Below are positions 1-8,916 of a stretch of 64,000 nucleotides of DNA, piece after piece; the stretch's first letter is position 1; the number at the start of each line of letters is the position of its first letter. The translations under genes were made by a program, and so were the position numbers. Under the pieces are notes generated by a model. That model was given only the letters and a program-made list of their open reading frames with translations, made no database searches and was not told the origin of the DNA. Where the stretch lies: contig CBDEVW010000002.1 of assembly GCA_965243755.1 (NCBI GenBank), forward strand, positions 620,001-684,000, given 5' to 3'. This stretch comes from JANSWY01 sp965243755 (GTDB lineage Bacteria; Bacteroidota; Bacteroidia; Cytophagales; Cyclobacteriaceae).

Positions 1-697
1 TATGACGGTCCATAATGGTTTTATCTTCTCTGACAGCAGGACCCGTTTGTGTATACTTTGGTTGTAAAGCCAGGGCCTTAGCTACAGTTTCATCAATCAA
101 TGGTTTTAATAACTCGAAATCAAGGTTTTCCTTATCCAGGAGATCTTTTGATATGGTTAGAAGGTGATTAAGGAAATTGGATGCAAAAATAGCGGCCAAA
201 TGATACTTTGCCCGATCGCTGGAATTAACCTCTTTAAAATTAAAATTTGCGCTTTCACAAAGTAATTCAAGCTTCTCCAGACTTACATGGTCTTTTGCTT
301 CCACCATATAATGGATGGAGCTCATGTCTATCGGACGGCTTCTCTGGATGGTCTGAAACGGGTAAAGAATACCATAATCTTCAAAACCGTGTCTTTCAAA
401 AACATTTAGATCCAAAGTTCCGGAAGTATGGAGTAACTGTGCGTTTGAGATGTTTTTCAAATCGCCTAAAACCTGATCCATCGCTTTATCTTTGATCGCG
501 ATAATGATGAAATCACAGTACTCATTTTTATAATCTAAATTATCCTTGTGGGGAATGCTTGCAAGATCATCCATCCATTTCTTAGCCTGACGGGTATAGA
601 TAGAATTAATTGTATGACCTTTTTTGATTAAATGGTGAGTGAGGTGATAGGCAACATTGCCACTTCCAATAATAGAAATTCTATAAGATGTAGACAT
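1..697 (-). CDS. Rossmann-like / DUF2520 domain protein (partial, C-terminus outside window)
   Basis: This reading frame starts at an ATG at 697 and runs off the left edge, giving 232 visible residues. The N-terminus carries a dinucleotide-binding glycine motif (GSGNVAYHL, residues 11-19). HTSG (90-93) and YPFQT (112-116) follow, then the segment TGPAVREDKTIMDRH at the cut edge, which is typical of DUF2520 proteins. Such proteins look like short NADP-dependent oxidoreductases of the F420/ProC type, but the reaction is not known to me. It is the last visible gene after the ccm operon on the same strand, 73 bases downstream of ccmF, so it may be co-transcribed. The call to the family is firm; the function is open. 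Confidence 0.85.
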   Translation of the reverse strand, partial: MSTSYRISIIGSGNVAYHLTHHLIKKGHTINSIYTRQAKKWMDDLASIPHKDNLDYKNEYCDFIIIAIKDKAMDQVLGDLKNISNAQLLHTSGTLDLNVFERHGFEDYGILYPFQTIQRSRPIDMSSIHYMVEAKDHVSLEKLELLCESANFNFKEVNSSDRAKYHLAAIFASNFLNHLLTISKDLLDKENLDFELLKPLIDETVAKALALQPKYTQTGPAVREDKTIMDRH

Positions 698-770
698 AAA
701 TAATTAGTATAAGCTAATGACGAATGCAATTTACAAGACGAGCATCATTTATGCCCACCTATATTTGAAA

Positions 771-3344
771 TCATTCTACTCCCTTATCTCGCATTTTTTG
801 AAATTCCAGATACCTTCTTCTGATGGCTATTCCAAAACCAATACACAACAGAAATGTTCCAAACCAAAGTAGATTGATAAATGGTTTTTCAACGGCTTCC
901 AGAATCACCCAGTCCGGTTGAGTAGTTCTGACTCCAAACACAAAGCTATTATCTTTAGGCCTGATAGATTCAATACTTACCTTAATGCCCAAATCTTTTA
1001 CAGTAAAAGGGATTTTTCCTGCCATTTGATCTTTGATGATGTATATGGGTTCGGCGATATAATCATCACTTTTTCCCTGAATACGAATTTTTGCCTTCAC
1101 AGCAACATCATTCTCAGTTAATGGACGGCCATCTATTTCAAAAATTCTTTCCACACTTTCAAAAACTGAAACAAAGTCATTAAGAAAAAACTGTGATTTC
1201 ACGGGAACAACAAGAGTATCTAGTTCACTCCACTCACCTTCATCTTCCGGATCAGGAAATGTGCGCACGTGAGTGTATAGGTCTGCCGTGAGGGTCCTTT
1301 TGATGTCGGGACTATAGACAATCATGTCCATTGATTCATTCAGTTGAACTCTCGGGTAAAGTGTGAAAGGCTTATTGTCACCTTTAGTGTATTCAATTTC
1401 AAAATAGCTGTTTTCCGGGCCAATAACCTGTAAGGTGTCACCTGTTTTTATTTGCTTTGAAGGAATGTCTGTCAGTGCGGTGTATTTTAGTGGGTCTGAA
1501 GTTTTTTGAACAAGTGTTTCATTCACATAACCTTTTCCCTTAAACTGCTTTCTGATGCCTTTGTAGTTCAGTACGTAATCTCCCATTTGTCTGGGATCAT
1601 TCATAAATAACAATAGGTTGTTCCGGTTCACTTCATCGGGAAACTCAGTGCTCCAAACAAGCCCGGTATAATTTTCACTCACTATCCTGGAGTATCCTGA
1701 AGAGAAAAGAATCCCTACAAGCATCATTCCCAGGCCAATATGAGTGAATGATCCACCCGATAGCATAACATTAGACTTCAACAGCGGAATCAAAATTTTG
1801 ACATTGGCTACAATCGCGTAGATGGCACACATCAATAGTAATGTGTATCTAAGGAACCTGAAGATGCTATCAAAATTCAGTTGGCCTTCCAATACGGTAT
1901 TAAAGTTGGTAACGGTGATTACTACAAGGCTCAATATCAGAGAAATCAGAATTGGATAGAAAATGACTTTTTGAAGTTCTTTCTTATCCATTTTCTTCCA
2001 CCAAAAGAATTGCCCTGTTCCTGATAATAAAGCAACGACAATTGCAAACCATATCTGTTTGTCGCTATAGGAGGAAACTTGATCTACCGGTGGTGCAAGG
2101 TTGAGGTCGAACCCGAATAAATCTGCGATTTTATTATAAACTGGATAAGAGGTAACAAATATGACATGGAAAGCCATAATGCATAAAGTAATGGCCCCCA
2201 ATAGAATCCAAAATTCCCTGGAGTAAGTTGATACTTCCTGCTGATTTACTGGAATTTTTTTCCATCTCGAAATTACCAGCCAAACCGAAAGTACCAGGAA
2301 TCCCAGTAAATAGATTAGCAATTGACCAGATAAACCAAGGTCAGTAAATGAGTGGACGGAGCTATCACCCAGTACTCCGCTTCTTGTAAGAAATGTGGAA
2401 TATAATATTAGAATAAAGGTGCTTATCACCAACACTATAGCCGACTTCAGTGCGGTATCACTTTTTTTGAAAGCTATCATTGTATGAATTGCAGCCACCA
2501 AAACAAGCCATGGTACATAAACTGCATTTTCAACAGGGTCCCAATTCCAATAGCCGCCAAAATTCAGTGTTTCGTACGCCCAGTAGGCACCCATCAATAT
2601 TCCTACTCCCAGCACCAGTGCAGAAAACTGTGCCCAGGGTAATGCTGGTCTTATCCATTCTTTGAATTTGCCTATAAACAATCCGGCAATACAGTATGCA
2701 AATGGGACAAGTGTTGTGGCAAAGCCGAGAAATAAAGTTGGTGGGTGAATAACCATCCAATAATTCTGTAAAAGAGGATTTAGTCCATTGCCATCTTTTG
2801 GAACGAATTCCGGGTTAATTTTAAAAATTGGCGCATTGATTGCATCTCGCAGCAGAATGAAAGGCGAGCTGCCAATCTTGATAGCGGTTTCAGGAATGAC
2901 CACACCCAATATCATCGAGGATAGAAACGCCTGTACCAATGCAAAAACAGTCATCACTGGAGCTGTCCAGAACTTATTGGTATTAATGATGACCACTCCC
3001 AGAATCACATTCCAGAATATCCATAACAGAAAAGAGCCTTCCTGACCTTCCCAGAAGCAGGAAATTTGATAATACCATGGTAATATTCTGGAGGAGTGAC
3101 TTTGAGCATAGTGATACTCAAAGTAATGATTATTAATAATCCAGTATAAACTGATGATGACCCCTATTACGGCAATGCTGTGTACATAAAATACGTACTT
3201 TGCGAAAGTAGCCCAGCTATTGGCTTTTACCAGGTCATTTTGCTGGGATGTACTGTAGAGGTAAGCAAATGCTGCAATCAAACTTGCCACAAAGGAGGTA
3301 ATCACCAAAAAATGGCCAAGATTTCCTATAAAGTAATGTACCAT
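771..3344 (-). CDS. ccmF: CcmF-type cytochrome c heme lyase subunit
   Basis: An 857-residue polytopic membrane protein of the CcmF/CcsA family, which attaches heme to apocytochrome c on the periplasmic side. Visible signatures are FWEGQEGSFLLW (98-109), IHPPTLFLGF (199-208) and a tryptophan-rich WWD-type heme-handling segment (255-280, containing FGGYWNWDPVENA). A large extracytoplasmic domain follows at about 540-810, and one last membrane helix lies near 825-845. The length fits Bacteroidota CcmF. It is the last gene of the operon ccmB-ccmC-ccmD-ccmE-ccmF, 11 bases after ccmE. No ccmG or ccmH homologue is seen beside it. Confidence 0.93.
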   Translation of the reverse strand: MVHYFIGNLGHFLVITSFVASLIAAFAYLYSTSQQNDLVKANSWATFAKYVFYVHSIAVIGVIISLYWIINNHYFEYHYAQSHSSRILPWYYQISCFWEGQEGSFLLWIFWNVILGVVIINTNKFWTAPVMTVFALVQAFLSSMILGVVIPETAIKIGSSPFILLRDAINAPIFKINPEFVPKDGNGLNPLLQNYWMVIHPPTLFLGFATTLVPFAYCIAGLFIGKFKEWIRPALPWAQFSALVLGVGILMGAYWAYETLNFGGYWNWDPVENAVYVPWLVLVAAIHTMIAFKKSDTALKSAIVLVISTFILILYSTFLTRSGVLGDSSVHSFTDLGLSGQLLIYLLGFLVLSVWLVISRWKKIPVNQQEVSTYSREFWILLGAITLCIMAFHVIFVTSYPVYNKIADLFGFDLNLAPPVDQVSSYSDKQIWFAIVVALLSGTGQFFWWKKMDKKELQKVIFYPILISLILSLVVITVTNFNTVLEGQLNFDSIFRFLRYTLLLMCAIYAIVANVKILIPLLKSNVMLSGGSFTHIGLGMMLVGILFSSGYSRIVSENYTGLVWSTEFPDEVNRNNLLLFMNDPRQMGDYVLNYKGIRKQFKGKGYVNETLVQKTSDPLKYTALTDIPSKQIKTGDTLQVIGPENSYFEIEYTKGDNKPFTLYPRVQLNESMDMIVYSPDIKRTLTADLYTHVRTFPDPEDEGEWSELDTLVVPVKSQFFLNDFVSVFESVERIFEIDGRPLTENDVAVKAKIRIQGKSDDYIAEPIYIIKDQMAGKIPFTVKDLGIKVSIESIRPKDNSFVFGVRTTQPDWVILEAVEKPFINLLWFGTFLLCIGFGIAIRRRYLEFQKMRDKGVE

Positions 3345-3355
3345 TTATTAGCGGA

Positions 3356-3757
3356 TCAAATTTTGATTTCTTCTTCTTTGTATTTGGATGGGCACTTAAG
3401 GAGAATTTTCTCTGCAACAAAAGTGTCATTTCGATAAGCGCCAATCACCACTACCTGTTCAGATCGAAGGAAGTCAGTTGGCATGGGGTCTGGTCTGAAA
3501 ACCTTTTGTTCTACATTATTCTCATCTACCATGATAAATGAAAATGAAAGTTTATCGGGGCTTTGCTCGATACCTACGACCTGATTGTTTTGTTTTTTTA
3601 GTTTTCCCACAACGTGGATTGGTGTGGTATTGCCGTTTTCAGCCAACTCCTTTGCTTCGGTGAAATTCCTGTAGGAACTGGCATCACCTGTAGTAGAAAT
3701 AACAATGGAAATCGCTATTGCAATAACTATTAGCCCTATTATATGTGTTTTTTTCAT
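3356..3757 (-). CDS. ccmE: CcmE heme chaperone, Cys variant (CXXXY)
   Basis: A 133-residue protein with one N-terminal membrane anchor (about 5-22) and a small OB-fold-like periplasmic domain. It carries heme from the CcmABCD complex to CcmF. Classical CcmE binds heme covalently through His in HXXXY; here the corresponding site reads CPSKY, with Cys122 and Tyr126, so the ligand is Cys. This matches the variant System I known from archaea and some bacteria, in which CcmE is of the Cys type and CcmH is absent. It lies between ccmD (3 bases) and ccmF (11 bases). The family call is firm; cysteine as the heme attachment residue is an inference from alignment by eye. Confidence 0.92.
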   Translation of the reverse strand: MKKTHIIGLIVIAIAISIVISTTGDASSYRNFTEAKELAENGNTTPIHVVGKLKKQNNQVVGIEQSPDKLSFSFIMVDENNVEQKVFRPDPMPTDFLRSEQVVVIGAYRNDTFVAEKILLKCPSKYKEEEIKI

Positions 3758-3760
3758 CCC

Positions 3761-4018
3761 TTAATTTTCCTTTTGCTCCAACTTCTTAATTTTTCGGTCG
3801 ATGAATACGGTATAGGTTGCTAATCCTGCAAAAATAGTAATGATTACTGCAACAACCACGTAGATTTTGCCATTACTTCTCATCGTATCAGCCATGGCGA
3901 CTTCCTGATTCTGATAATCGCTTTCAGTGATTTCGATTTTCTCCTGGGCCATCAGGCTACTTCCAATGGAGAAAAAGATCAGGAAGGTTGTTGTTCTAAT
4001 CAGCTTAGATATACTCAT
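3761..4018 (-). CDS. ccmD: CcmD-like small membrane protein
   Basis: An 85-residue protein with two hydrophobic stretches: an apparent signal peptide or first helix (about 5-24, ending SLMAQ) and a transmembrane helix (about 50-70) followed by the basic tail RKIKKLEQK. CcmD proteins are small single-helix partners that help release holo-CcmE from CcmC; this one is longer than the classical form because of the N-terminal segment. Its start overlaps the end of ccmC by 14 bases, and ccmE follows after 3 bases. The assignment rests on size, topology and position rather than on a strong motif. Confidence 0.75.
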   Translation of the reverse strand: MSISKLIRTTTFLIFFSIGSSLMAQEKIEITESDYQNQEVAMADTMRSNGKIYVVVAVIITIFAGLATYTVFIDRKIKKLEQKEN

Positions 4019-4670
4019 TTCTTTTCAGTTCAATAAATTTTAATCTCATTCTTAATGTGGCTAACCAAAAGCCAAACAATGTCCAGCCAATTACGGCCGT
4101 GTAAAACACCTTTCTCAATTCATTATCCAGATCATAGGCATTAAATCCCGGATTTCCACCATTTCCCGGATGCAGTGAATCTGTGAGGCGCGGCAATATA
4201 AACAATAGTGGGACCAGGCAAACAAACGCGAAAATATTGTAGATGCTACTTATTCGGGCTTTAGTCATGCGATCTTCAATAGAACCTCTCAGAATCATGT
4301 AGGCAAAATAGATCAGTAAACCAATTGCGGAGGCATTCTGTTTTGGGTCGTTGCTCCAGGGGGCATTCCAGGTATAATTTGCCCACACCATTCCTGTGGC
4401 AATTCCAAGAATACCAAAAACAATTCCCATATTGGCAAGCTCCACACTGATCACATCATGCTTAATATTACCTGAGTTAAGGTATTTTATGGCATAGATC
4501 ATTGAAGCCAACAGCAATAAGATCATGCCGAACCACATGGGCACATGAAAGTGCAAAACCCTTATGGTTTCATTCAGAATATTTAATCTAGGTGCATCAA
4601 ATAGCAATCCTGCAAGGATCACATATGTCAAAAGGGCTATTGTGAGAAATTTCCACCAGGACTTATACAT
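4005..4670 (-). CDS. ccmC: CcmC heme handling permease
   Basis: A 221-residue membrane protein of the CcmC/CcsA family with about six helices, which presents heme to CcmE. HVPMWFGM near residue 43 matches the family. The tryptophan-rich periplasmic loop is of the Bacteroidota form (WANYTWNAPWSNDPKQN) rather than the textbook WGTWW. The open frame extends 25 codons further upstream, but the start MYKSWWKFL at 4670 is preferred. It gives the usual length, overlaps the ccmB stop as TGATG, and has a GGAG six bases upstream. An alternative ATG at 4682 would add four residues. Confidence 0.9.
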   Translation of the reverse strand: MYKSWWKFLTIALLTYVILAGLLFDAPRLNILNETIRVLHFHVPMWFGMILLLLASMIYAIKYLNSGNIKHDVISVELANMGIVFGILGIATGMVWANYTWNAPWSNDPKQNASAIGLLIYFAYMILRGSIEDRMTKARISSIYNIFAFVCLVPLLFILPRLTDSLHPGNGGNPGFNAYDLDNELRKVFYTAVIGWTLFGFWLATLRMRLKFIELKRNEYI

Positions 4671-5335
4671 CAACTTCTCCATAAATAGGGATATAAAATT
4701 AGGGTGAGAACAAAAACTATAGCGTCCAATGCAATCAGTGTCCATATTTCATCTGTAGCCACTGATGGGTCTAACCCATCCATTGCAATTTTTGAAAGCT
4801 TTATGCCCATTACTAAAACGGGGATCACGATCGGGAAACTTAGAATTGCCATTAGTACAGGATTGTTACTTGCCTTGGAAGCAATAGCAGACACCATTGT
4901 CAGTGGAATTGCAAGACCAATGACACCTAGCCCAATACTAATTAGGAAAAGCCATTGATTTTGAACAGGATTTCCAAGTACCAGGCTGTAGAGCCCAATG
5001 GCAAGAGTCGCAATCGCCATTAATAAGAAGGTGTTGTAAATAAGCTTTGCTAAAATTATTGATTGAGGGTTGGCAACAAAGTAATAATACAGGTTTCTGT
5101 TTTCGCCTTCTTGTACGAATGTTTTTGCGATGCTATTGACTGCAGAAAACAATAGTATAATCCAGAAGAGTGCATTCCAGGTATGATTATCAATGATGTT
5201 GATAAAGGTGAGGTAGCAAATGAAGATTATACTCCCTGTAAACAAAAGGATTGAATTGAGAGCATACTTGAGTCGTAGCTCCAATTTGAACTCTTTCCAG
5301 AGTAAATGTCCTGTTTCTCCCAGAATCTGCGTCAT
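4670..5335 (-). CDS. ccmB: CcmB heme exporter permease
   Basis: A 221-residue protein with about six transmembrane helices, matching CcmB, the membrane subunit of the CcmAB ABC complex that drives release of holo-CcmE. The start MTQILGETGHLLWKEF at 5335 is chosen over an upstream in-frame ATG at 5365 because it gives the family length. The upstream one would also place the first codons inside the promoter. It is the first gene of the operon; the usual ATPase partner ccmA is not in the window. A consensus promoter ends only six bases before the ATG, so the message is probably leaderless. Confidence 0.9.
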   Translation of the reverse strand: MTQILGETGHLLWKEFKLELRLKYALNSILLFTGSIIFICYLTFINIIDNHTWNALFWIILLFSAVNSIAKTFVQEGENRNLYYYFVANPQSIILAKLIYNTFLLMAIATLAIGLYSLVLGNPVQNQWLFLISIGLGVIGLAIPLTMVSAIASKASNNPVLMAILSFPIVIPVLVMGIKLSKIAMDGLDPSVATDEIWTLIALDAIVFVLTLILYPYLWRS

Positions 5336-5341
5336 TGGCCG

Positions 5342-5369
5342 CAAAGTTAATCCAGAAAACCGCAACCAA
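5342..5369 (-). promoter_or_regulatory. Bacteroidota promoter of the ccm operon
   Basis: On the minus strand the sequence reads TTG (5369-5367), 17 bases, then TAACTTTG (5349-5342). This is a full match to the Bacteroidota consensus TTG-N17 to N20-TAnnTTTG. The -7 element ends six bases before the ccmB ATG at 5335, so the transcript would begin at or next to the start codon. Confidence 0.75.
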
Positions 5370-5440
5370 CACCGATTATTGATTGAATCATTTTGGATTA
5401 AATGGGTAATCCCCTTAGCATTGCAGTAAAAATTTGATTT

Positions 5441-6460
5441 ATGTCATTTACAGATAGTCCGATATTAGTAACTGGAGCTGCTGGGTTTATTGGATTTCAT
5501 CTTTCTAAAAGATTGCTGGAAGAAGGATTTGATGTGGTGGGATTGGATATTGTAAATGACTATTATGATGTCAACCTGAAGTATGATCGATTAAAGATTC
5601 TGTCTTCATTTTCAGGATTTACATTTGAAAAGAAAGACCTTAAAGAAAAGGATACGGTACTGAAAGTATTTGACAAATATCAGTTCGAATATGTTGTTAA
5701 TCTTGCTGCTCAGGCTGGTGTAAGGCACTCACTGACTCATCCGGAAACGTACGTAGATTCCAATGTCATGGGATTTGTGAATATTTTGGAAGGATGTAAA
5801 AAGTATGATATAAAACATTTGGTATATGCCTCTTCCAGCTCAGTATATGGTGCGAATACTACCTTGCCATTTTCTGAAAAGCATACCATAGATCACCCAC
5901 TGTCGTTGTATGCTGCCACTAAGAAGGCAAATGAACTCATGGCTCACGCCTATGCAGCCAGTTTCAAGGTGCCATCCACGGGATTAAGGTTTTTTACAGC
6001 TTACGGTCCGTGGGGAAGACCTGATATGGCATTGTTTATTTTTACGAAAGCCATCCTTAATGACGAGCCTATCGACGTTTATAACAACGGTAAAATGAGT
6101 AGGGACTTTACCTATATTGATGATGTTGTAGAAGGCATTTATCGGTTAATACCGACTATCCCAAAAGGAGACCAAAACTGGAAATATGAAGAAAGCGTGC
6201 CTTCTGAAAGTTTTGCACCATTTAAAGTATATAATATAGGAAATAACAATCCGGTAGCCTTGCTCGATTACATTGAGGAGATTGAAAAGAATCTGGGCAA
6301 AAAAGCAGTCAAAAATATGCTGCCACTTCAGGTGGGTGATGTGCCATCTGCTCATGCCGACGTGAGTTCTCTTATGGAAGGAGTTAATTACAAACCTGAA
6401 ACAACGGTAAAAACAGGAATCAGAAATTTTATCGAGTGGTATCAAAGTTATTATTCATAA
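5441..6460 (+). CDS. UDP-glucuronate 4-epimerase-type SDR
   Basis: A 339-residue extended SDR. The NAD motif GAAGFIG is at 12-18, SSSSVYG at 131-137, and the catalytic pair Tyr157 and Lys161 lies in LYAATKKANE. The segment NDYYDVNLKYDRL (39-51) is characteristic of UDP-glucuronate 4-epimerases (CapI/GAE group), which make UDP-galacturonate for acidic polysaccharides. No UDP-glucose dehydrogenase is obvious nearby, so UDP-glucuronate would come from elsewhere. It opens the plus-strand polysaccharide region and is followed by rfbB after four bases. Substrate is inferred from subfamily signature only. Confidence 0.85.
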   Translation: MSFTDSPILVTGAAGFIGFHLSKRLLEEGFDVVGLDIVNDYYDVNLKYDRLKILSSFSGFTFEKKDLKEKDTVLKVFDKYQFEYVVNLAAQAGVRHSLTHPETYVDSNVMGFVNILEGCKKYDIKHLVYASSSSVYGANTTLPFSEKHTIDHPLSLYAATKKANELMAHAYAASFKVPSTGLRFFTAYGPWGRPDMALFIFTKAILNDEPIDVYNNGKMSRDFTYIDDVVEGIYRLIPTIPKGDQNWKYEESVPSESFAPFKVYNIGNNNPVALLDYIEEIEKNLGKKAVKNMLPLQVGDVPSAHADVSSLMEGVNYKPETTVKTGIRNFIEWYQSYYS

Positions 6461-6464
6461 CCTT

Positions 6465-7511
6465 ATGAAGAACATCTTAATAACTGGAGGAGCAGGTTTT
6501 ATTGGGTCACATGTTGTGAGATTGTTTGTAAAGAAATACAAAGACTATCGTGTGGTTAACTTTGATAAACTTACCTATGCAGGGAACCTGACCAACCTCG
6601 TAGATATAGAAGAGGCTTCTAACTACTTTTTTATCAATGGGGACATTAATGATTATCAGCAAGTAGCTAAAGTATTTAAGGATTACGCAATTGACACTGT
6701 AATGCATTTAGCGGCTGAGAGCCATGTCGATCGCTCCATAAGTAACCCGATGGAATTTGTAAATACAAATGTAGTGGGTACAGTCACTTTGTTAAATGTC
6801 GCTAAAGAAAGCTGGGAAGGCAATTATGAAGGTAAATTATTTTATCATATTTCAACAGACGAAGTGTATGGTTCTCTATCAGTGGATGGATATTTCACTG
6901 AGACAACAGCATACGATCCGCAATCCCCATATTCGGCTTCAAAAGCCAGTTCTGATCATTTTGTAAGGGCTTATCACAATACTTATGGATTACCAACAAT
7001 AATATCCAACTGTTCAAATAATTATGGTCCAAATCAATTTCCGGAAAAACTGATCCCTTTGTGTATTAACAATATCAAGAACAATAAACCATTGCCAATA
7101 TATGGTAAGGGAGAAAATGTGAGGGATTGGCTATATGTTTTAGATCATGCTGCTGCAATAGATACAATATGCCATGATGGAAAAACTGGTGAGACATACA
7201 ATGTTGGTGGTTGGAATGAATGGACCAATATTGAATTAGTGCAACTGCTATGCGATCTAATGGATGAGAAGCTTGAAAGAGAGTCGGGTACGAGTAGAAA
7301 ACTGATAACATTTGTAAAAGATCGGGCTGGCCATGACTTAAGGTATGCAATAGATGCAAGTAAAGTGAACAAGGAGTTGGGCTGGAAACCATCCTTAAAT
7401 TTTGAGGAGGGATTAAGTCAAACTATTGACTGGTATTTGGAAAATATAGATTGGTTGGATAATGTTACATCCGGGTCATATCAGGAATACTATAAAAACC
7501 AGTATAACTAA
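6465..7511 (+). CDS. rfbB: dTDP-glucose 4,6-dehydratase
   Basis: A 348-residue extended SDR that converts dTDP-glucose to dTDP-4-keto-6-deoxyglucose. NAD-binding TGGAGFIGSH sits at 7-16. The catalytic TDE triplet (131-133) identifies a dehydratase rather than an epimerase, and Tyr156/Lys160 lie in PYSASK. Length is normal for RfbB/RmlB. Its stop overlaps the rfbA start as TAATG, which implies translational coupling. Together with rfbA and rfbC it supplies a dTDP-deoxyhexose; the final reductase rfbD is not in the window. Confidence 0.95.
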   Translation: MKNILITGGAGFIGSHVVRLFVKKYKDYRVVNFDKLTYAGNLTNLVDIEEASNYFFINGDINDYQQVAKVFKDYAIDTVMHLAAESHVDRSISNPMEFVNTNVVGTVTLLNVAKESWEGNYEGKLFYHISTDEVYGSLSVDGYFTETTAYDPQSPYSASKASSDHFVRAYHNTYGLPTIISNCSNNYGPNQFPEKLIPLCINNIKNNKPLPIYGKGENVRDWLYVLDHAAAIDTICHDGKTGETYNVGGWNEWTNIELVQLLCDLMDEKLERESGTSRKLITFVKDRAGHDLRYAIDASKVNKELGWKPSLNFEEGLSQTIDWYLENIDWLDNVTSGSYQEYYKNQYN

Positions 7512-8371
7512 TGAAAGGCATTATTTTAGCAGGAGGATCAGGAACCAGACTTCACCCTCTTACAAAGGCTGTAAGTAAGCAAATTTTGCCGATATATGAC
7601 AAGCCGATGATTTACTATCCATTGTCTATTTTAATGTTATCCGGAATTAGAGAAATCCTGATCATTTCTACCCCAAGAGATTTGCCAGTATTTCAATCAC
7701 TGTTAGGAGATGGTTCTGATTTGGGATGCAATTTTAGATATGCCGAGCAGCCTCAACCCAAAGGTTTGGCACAGGCATTTACAATTGGAGAGGAGTTTAT
7801 TGGGTCCGATAAAGTTGCATTAATATTAGGAGATAACATATTCTATGGAGATGGATTAGCAGAGAAACTACAGTCGTGTACAAATCCCGAAGGAGGAATA
7901 ATCTTTGCTTATCATGTTCAGGATCCTGAGAGATATGGAGTTGTACAATTTGATGAATCAAAAAAAGCAATTTCTATCGAGGAAAAGCCACAAAAACCCA
8001 AGTCTAAATATGCTGTTCCCGGTCTTTACTACTATGATAACGACGTTGTTCAAATTGCCAAACACCTTAAACCAAGCCAAAGAGGGGAGCTTGAAATTAC
8101 AGATGTGAACAGGCAGTATATGGAGCAGGGAAAACTTAATGTAAAAATATTAAGTAGAGGGACAGCATGGCTAGATACTGGTACATTTTCGTCATTTATG
8201 CAAGCTGGGTTGTTTGTTCAGGCCATAGAAGAACGACAAGGGTTAAAAATTGGGTGTATTGAAGAGGTTGCGTTCAAAATGAATTTCATTGATGAGGAAC
8301 AAATTGAAAATTTATCCAGACCATTGATGAAAAGTGGATATGGAGCATATTTGAAATCATTAATAAATTGA
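7511..8371 (+). CDS. rfbA: Glucose-1-phosphate thymidylyltransferase
   Basis: A 286-residue nucleotidyltransferase that makes dTDP-glucose from glucose-1-phosphate and dTTP. The signature GGSGTRLHPLT lies at 8-18, followed by KQILPIYDKPMIYYP and the metal-binding LGDNIFYGDGL region. Length and motifs are those of RfbA/RmlA. The start ATG overlaps the rfbB stop, and its own stop overlaps the TTG start of rfbC by four bases, so the three genes form one translation-coupled block. Confidence 0.95.
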   Translation: MKGIILAGGSGTRLHPLTKAVSKQILPIYDKPMIYYPLSILMLSGIREILIISTPRDLPVFQSLLGDGSDLGCNFRYAEQPQPKGLAQAFTIGEEFIGSDKVALILGDNIFYGDGLAEKLQSCTNPEGGIIFAYHVQDPERYGVVQFDESKKAISIEEKPQKPKSKYAVPGLYYYDNDVVQIAKHLKPSQRGELEITDVNRQYMEQGKLNVKILSRGTAWLDTGTFSSFMQAGLFVQAIEERQGLKIGCIEEVAFKMNFIDEEQIENLSRPLMKSGYGAYLKSLIN

Positions 8372-8916
8372 CAATACAAGAAACCAAATTACAAGGATGT
8401 TATTTAATCGAACCTCAACTATTTGAGGATCACAGAGGTTCGTTTTACGAGGGATTTAATTGTCAAAGTCTTGCTGAAATACCGGGATTTGACTTTGAGG
8501 TTAAGCAAATGAATTGCTCCTATTCAAAGAAAAATGTTCTTCGTGGATTACATTTTCAAAAGCAACCTTATGCTCAGGCTAAGTATGTGTATGTGTCTCA
8601 GGGTGAAGTATTGGATGTAGTGGTTGATCTGAGAAAAGACTCTCCAACATACCTCGAACATATAAAGGTTACAATTTCTGCAGCAAACAAAATGCGGTTA
8701 TACATACCTAAAGGTTTCGCGCACGGTTTCCTGGCTCTGTCAAGTGAAGTTCAATTAAATTATTTCGTAGATGAGTATTATTACCCTGATTATGATAGCG
8801 GAATTATTTTCAATGATGATCAACTCGATATTGATTGGGGAATTGCTGAGGAAAATCTGATTTTGTCAGATAAGGATAAAAAATTACTAACACTAAAAGA
8901 GATCATTAATGTCTAA
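8368..8916 (+). CDS. rfbC: dTDP-4-dehydrorhamnose 3,5-epimerase
   Basis: A 182-residue cupin-fold epimerase of the RmlC family. The active-site motif LRGLHFQ places the catalytic base at His62, and IPKGFAHGFLAL carries the second conserved His. The start is a TTG at 8368 that overlaps the rfbA stop (TTGA). The first in-frame ATG lies about 47 codons further in and would remove the fold's N-terminus, so TTG is the likely start. It also overlaps the next gene by eight bases. With no rfbD in the window, the end product could be L-rhamnose (reductase elsewhere) or another dTDP-6-deoxy sugar. Confidence 0.93.
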   Translation: MTIQETKLQGCYLIEPQLFEDHRGSFYEGFNCQSLAEIPGFDFEVKQMNCSYSKKNVLRGLHFQKQPYAQAKYVYVSQGEVLDVVVDLRKDSPTYLEHIKVTISAANKMRLYIPKGFAHGFLALSSEVQLNYFVDEYYYPDYDSGIIFNDDQLDIDWGIAEENLILSDKDKKLLTLKEIINV

